A stretch of 64,000 nt of DNA from Treponema rectale. GTDB lineage: Bacteria; Spirochaetota; Spirochaetia; Treponematales; Treponemataceae. Both the position numbers and the translations under genes were made by a program. Under the pieces are notes generated by a model. It was not told where the DNA came from and made no database searches. It worked only from the letters and a program-made list of their open reading frames with translations. Below, piece after piece: positions 61,097 to 64,000 of this stretch (position 1 is its first letter; the number at the start of each line of letters is the position of its first letter). Location of the stretch: assembly GCF_014202035.1 (NCBI RefSeq), contig NZ_JACHFR010000002.1, forward strand, positions 372,001 to 436,000. Direction: 5' to 3'.

Positions 61097-61105
61097 AGTT
61101 TACCA
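61097..61105 (-). promoter_or_regulatory. extended -10 of the small membrane protein gene
   Basis: TGG-TAAACT with the expected start at the ATG; no good -35. Confidence 0.4.
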
Positions 61106-61144
61106 TAACATAAAAAAATATTAAACTTTACTATGAGGTATTTT

Positions 61145-64000
61145 ATGAACATAAAAAAAAGTAAATTCTCACTCATCACAGGATTACTGATTCTGTGTGC
61201 AGCGACTGTTACGGTTTTTGCGGCCGGCAGTAAGAAAAATGGAAAATCAGCATCGGAAGATGTTGGTTTTAAAGTATCCAGTTTTACTCCGGAAGATGAA
61301 CTGGCAGCAGATATTAAATATCCGCAGATTCAGATTCATTTTACAAAACCGGTTGTTTCCCTCAAGGAATTGGGTAAGCAGACGGCTGTCTGTGATTACG
61401 CTTCCATTGAGCCGCAGTTAAACGGTTACTGGAAATGGACAACAACAAGTACACTTTCTTTTATTTCTACAGATGAAGTGATACCTCTCAAAGTGTATAC
61501 TGTTAACGTTAAAAAAGACTTAAAGGCATTGACTGGAGAAAGAATTTCTGGAACAACAACGTTCAGTTTTCATTCAGAAAATTTAAGGATTATTGCCCTT
61601 CATCCTGGTTATACAGAAGTATCTTCAGGTCTGTATGTGGATAATTCGAGAGTACCGCTTAAGCAGGCAAAAGATGTTGGTGTTCTTTTTAATACAAAAG
61701 TAAATGTTGACGTTATAAAAAAGTATCTTAAAGTTTCGAATTACGGAGATGATATTCCTTTTGATATCAAGGCCGGCAATATTGACAGTGAAGTTGTTCT
61801 TGCATTAAAGAAAGATCTTGAGGAAGATTCAACAGTAAGAGTAACTTTACCCCGCGGTTCTGTAAATGAAGAGGGAAATGCTCCTACAAAAGAAGACTGC
61901 TCTCTTTCATTTAATACGATACCTAGCTTCAGAGTTACGGACTGTTATCTGGACAGATATGCTTCAAATTATTCCAATCCTGTAGTTGTTGTATTTAATA
62001 CACCGCTTAAGGCAGATTCAGAAGCAGAAATTGCAAAACATATTTCAACTTCCCTGGAAGGATTTACTGTAAAAAAAGAAAATGTATCCCTCAGCGGAGC
62101 ACGCGTTATCCTTTCTAACTTTCCTGTAAAATATAATTCAACTTATACCCTTACAATTGACATGTCTATTAGAGATGTTTATGGAAGGTCATTGGGAAGA
62201 GACTACGAAAAAGAGATAGAGATTCCAAGTGCAAGAAGCTATGCGGCATTTAAGGATTATGGCAGTAAAATTCTTGAATCGCAGTTTACTCCAAAAATTG
62301 CATTTGAACATCAGAACATAAAATCCGGTTCAGAATATTCGGTTCAGGCTATTGCAGATAATCAGGGTAAATCTCCTAAGGATTCAAGTGTACGTAAAAC
62401 TGAGCTTGATCCTGAAAAAATACCTCAGGATACAACTATTATTGAAGCAGTAGATCTTACAAACTCACTTGTAAAAGTCGGTAAGGAATATCGCGGAGCT
62501 GTAAAGTTCCTTGCAAGTATGGAATATGAATATAGATATTATGACTGGTGGAATGAATATTATTCTACAAGAACATCAACTAATAAAAATAATATCTATG
62601 TTCAGGTAACTGATCTTGGTGTTACAGTTCGCTACGGATATGATACGGCAGCAGTCCTTGTTTCCAGTCTTAAAACTGGAGAAACAATAAAGGATGCAAC
62701 TGTAAATGCTTATCTTATTGATTCATATTATGCTTCATCTGAAGATATAATTGCTTCAACAAGCCACTATGATAAGATAGCAACCGGTACTACGGATAAA
62801 AACGGATTTGTTCACCTTAATTTTTCTTCACCTGTAAGTTCTTATAACCGTCGTCTCTACATCGAAGCAAAAACAAAAGATGACCGCGTTATATTTGATC
62901 CTAATACAACAAGCATGTGGCGCTATGGTGTAGATTCTTATTCTCCTTCCAGAGCTGCAGAGTCCAGAAAAGTAACATTTATGTTTACAGACCGTGGACT
63001 TTATAAACCGGGAGAAAAAGTTTCGTTTAAAGTAATAGACCGTACTCTTTCCGGTGGAGAATATTCCGTTCCGTCAAACAGAGATTTTACTATCCAGCTT
63101 AAGGAAAATTCATACTGGAGCGAAAGTACATATTATGAAGAAAGCGGACGTCTTGATTCAAACGGATGTACTCATGGAACTTTTGTTCTTCCAGATGATA
63201 TTGAGCCTGGTTATTACAGTCTTTCTTACAGAAATGGTGGAGAAAGCTCAAGCTGTACAGTTCAGGTGCAGTATTTTGAGCGTCTTCGTTTTGAAGTAAA
63301 GGCAAGTGCACCGGCAATTACATATTATAAAGGTGATGAAGTTAACGTTGATGTTCTTGCCCAGTATCTTGGCGGCGGAAGCATGAGCGGAGCTTCATAT
63401 TCAGCAGGATGGTCTTGTGAACCTGTATATTATCGTCCGGCTGGAAAGAGATTTGAAAACATGACATTCGGTACACGTCAGTATTATGACGGTCGTACTT
63501 CTCTTAACAGAGATTCCGGTGTTCTTGGTGCAGACGGAAGAGCCAGTCTCTCTCAGAAAACAGGCGGAGAAAAAATACTTGGTGTTCCGTACAACTATCG
63601 TGCAGAAATTGAAGTAATGGATTCCGGTAATCAGGCTATCAGTTCTTCAACTTCTGTTATAGTTCATCCGGCCCGCTATTATCTTGGTCTTGAAAGACTG
63701 AATTCCGGCGGATTCCCTAAGAAGGGTACAGAAGTTCGCTTTACTTATGCGTGTGTAACTCCTGAAGGAGAAACTCCGTCAGCAGCAGCTCTTCCTCCAA
63801 AGAAGAAGGATGCTCTCCGTATAGAACTGCTTCGTGAAACCTGGAAGGAAGTTCAGCAGGTATCATGGAACGGACAGATTAATACCCGTTATGAAAGAGA
63901 ATACGTAACTGAAATAGACAGAAAAGAAACTCTTAGCGGAAGTTCTGTTCCTACAGAGTTTAAGTTTGTTCCACCGAAGGGCGGTTATTATACCCTCCGC
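61145..64000 (+). CDS. alpha-2-macroglobulin family protein, 3'-truncated by window edge
   Basis: 952 codons are visible and the frame is open to the window end. The signal peptide runs to about residue 27 (VTVFA). The MG1-like domain, strand-rich repeats and the MG2 motif FMFTDRGLYKPGEKVSFKV near 612-630 match bacterial alpha-2-macroglobulins (YfhM type), which trap proteases in the periplasm, often beside PBP1C. The bait region and any thioester (CxEQ) would lie beyond the window. The Shine-Dalgarno GAGG is 6 bases before the ATG. It diverges from the small membrane protein gene. Confidence 0.88.
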   Translation, partial: MNIKKSKFSLITGLLILCAATVTVFAAGSKKNGKSASEDVGFKVSSFTPEDELAADIKYPQIQIHFTKPVVSLKELGKQTAVCDYASIEPQLNGYWKWTTTSTLSFISTDEVIPLKVYTVNVKKDLKALTGERISGTTTFSFHSENLRIIALHPGYTEVSSGLYVDNSRVPLKQAKDVGVLFNTKVNVDVIKKYLKVSNYGDDIPFDIKAGNIDSEVVLALKKDLEEDSTVRVTLPRGSVNEEGNAPTKEDCSLSFNTIPSFRVTDCYLDRYASNYSNPVVVVFNTPLKADSEAEIAKHISTSLEGFTVKKENVSLSGARVILSNFPVKYNSTYTLTIDMSIRDVYGRSLGRDYEKEIEIPSARSYAAFKDYGSKILESQFTPKIAFEHQNIKSGSEYSVQAIADNQGKSPKDSSVRKTELDPEKIPQDTTIIEAVDLTNSLVKVGKEYRGAVKFLASMEYEYRYYDWWNEYYSTRTSTNKNNIYVQVTDLGVTVRYGYDTAAVLVSSLKTGETIKDATVNAYLIDSYYASSEDIIASTSHYDKIATGTTDKNGFVHLNFSSPVSSYNRRLYIEAKTKDDRVIFDPNTTSMWRYGVDSYSPSRAAESRKVTFMFTDRGLYKPGEKVSFKVIDRTLSGGEYSVPSNRDFTIQLKENSYWSESTYYEESGRLDSNGCTHGTFVLPDDIEPGYYSLSYRNGGESSSCTVQVQYFERLRFEVKASAPAITYYKGDEVNVDVLAQYLGGGSMSGASYSAGWSCEPVYYRPAGKRFENMTFGTRQYYDGRTSLNRDSGVLGADGRASLSQKTGGEKILGVPYNYRAEIEVMDSGNQAISSSTSVIVHPARYYLGLERLNSGGFPKKGTEVRFTYACVTPEGETPSAAALPPKKKDALRIELLRETWKEVQQVSWNGQINTRYEREYVTEIDRKETLSGSSVPTEFKFVPPKGGYYTLR

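Overview
The window looks like a chromosomal segment of a host-associated Treponema (Spirochaetota). I infer this from low GC, AT-rich regulatory regions, a FlgM-type anti-sigma factor, a BspA-type leucine-rich-repeat lipoprotein, lipoprotein and outer-membrane genes, a tRNA gene without an encoded CCA end, and the general protein style. Pectinesterase-like and tannase-like genes suggest a gut or rumen habitat. No species can be named from sequence reading alone.

Layout. 1-5.7 kb: end of an SH3-like protein, AlkD-like repair protein, secreted 5'-nucleotidase, acyl-CoA synthetase, phosphodiesterase. 5.8-9.1 kb: carB, with a structured 3' region and an unusual 5' region (terminator-like hairpin plus a GC-rich repeat). 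9.5-19 kb: CapA-like protein, mazG, a coupled small gene plus thymidine kinase, phosphatase, Nif3-like protein, a HATPase-HDOD fusion, a Fe-ADH-fold protein lacking metal ligands, a TrmH-type methyltransferase, and rsmI-flgM. 19-26.2 kb: ftsK, GH18, an S1-domain protein, and a FecCD/ATPase transporter without a binding protein. 26.2-32.8 kb: tRNA-Val, a repeat element, tannase-like lipoprotein, a probable P-type ATPase remnant, YczE-like protein, pectinesterase-like protein, TIGR02757 protein, RluA-type enzyme. 32.4-37.1 kb: opp permease/ATPase operon and a DUF3899-like gene. 37.2-45.7 kb: glycine-rich membrane protein, pepF, nnr, and a TolC-MacA-MacB efflux operon. 45.7-56.2 kb: hisB, birA, an accessory island (toxin-antitoxin, XRE regulator, LRR lipoprotein, two membrane proteins), the biotin genes bioN-bioM-bioY-bioB, a ZIP transporter and hisG. 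56.4-64 kb: chemoreceptor, POTRA/beta-barrel protein, RluA-type enzyme, small membrane protein and the start of an alpha-2-macroglobulin.

How the parts work together. birA and the bio genes form a biotin salvage/synthesis and regulation locus. A perfect BirA operator (TTGTAAACC-N15-GGTTTACAA) lies over the bioB promoter, and the accessory island sits between the two halves. Within the island the 9-mer GTATAGCAT recurs at the promoters of the toxin-antitoxin operon, the XRE gene and the LRR gene, which suggests one regulator for all three.

Two window-wide patterns stand out. First, about a dozen genes have a good -10 box (often TGnTAnnnT) 6-8 bases before the start codon and no Shine-Dalgarno sequence, predicting many leaderless mRNAs. 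Second, at least three intergenic copies of a MITE-like element have matching terminal inverted repeats and internal hairpins whose stems vary in a compensating way.
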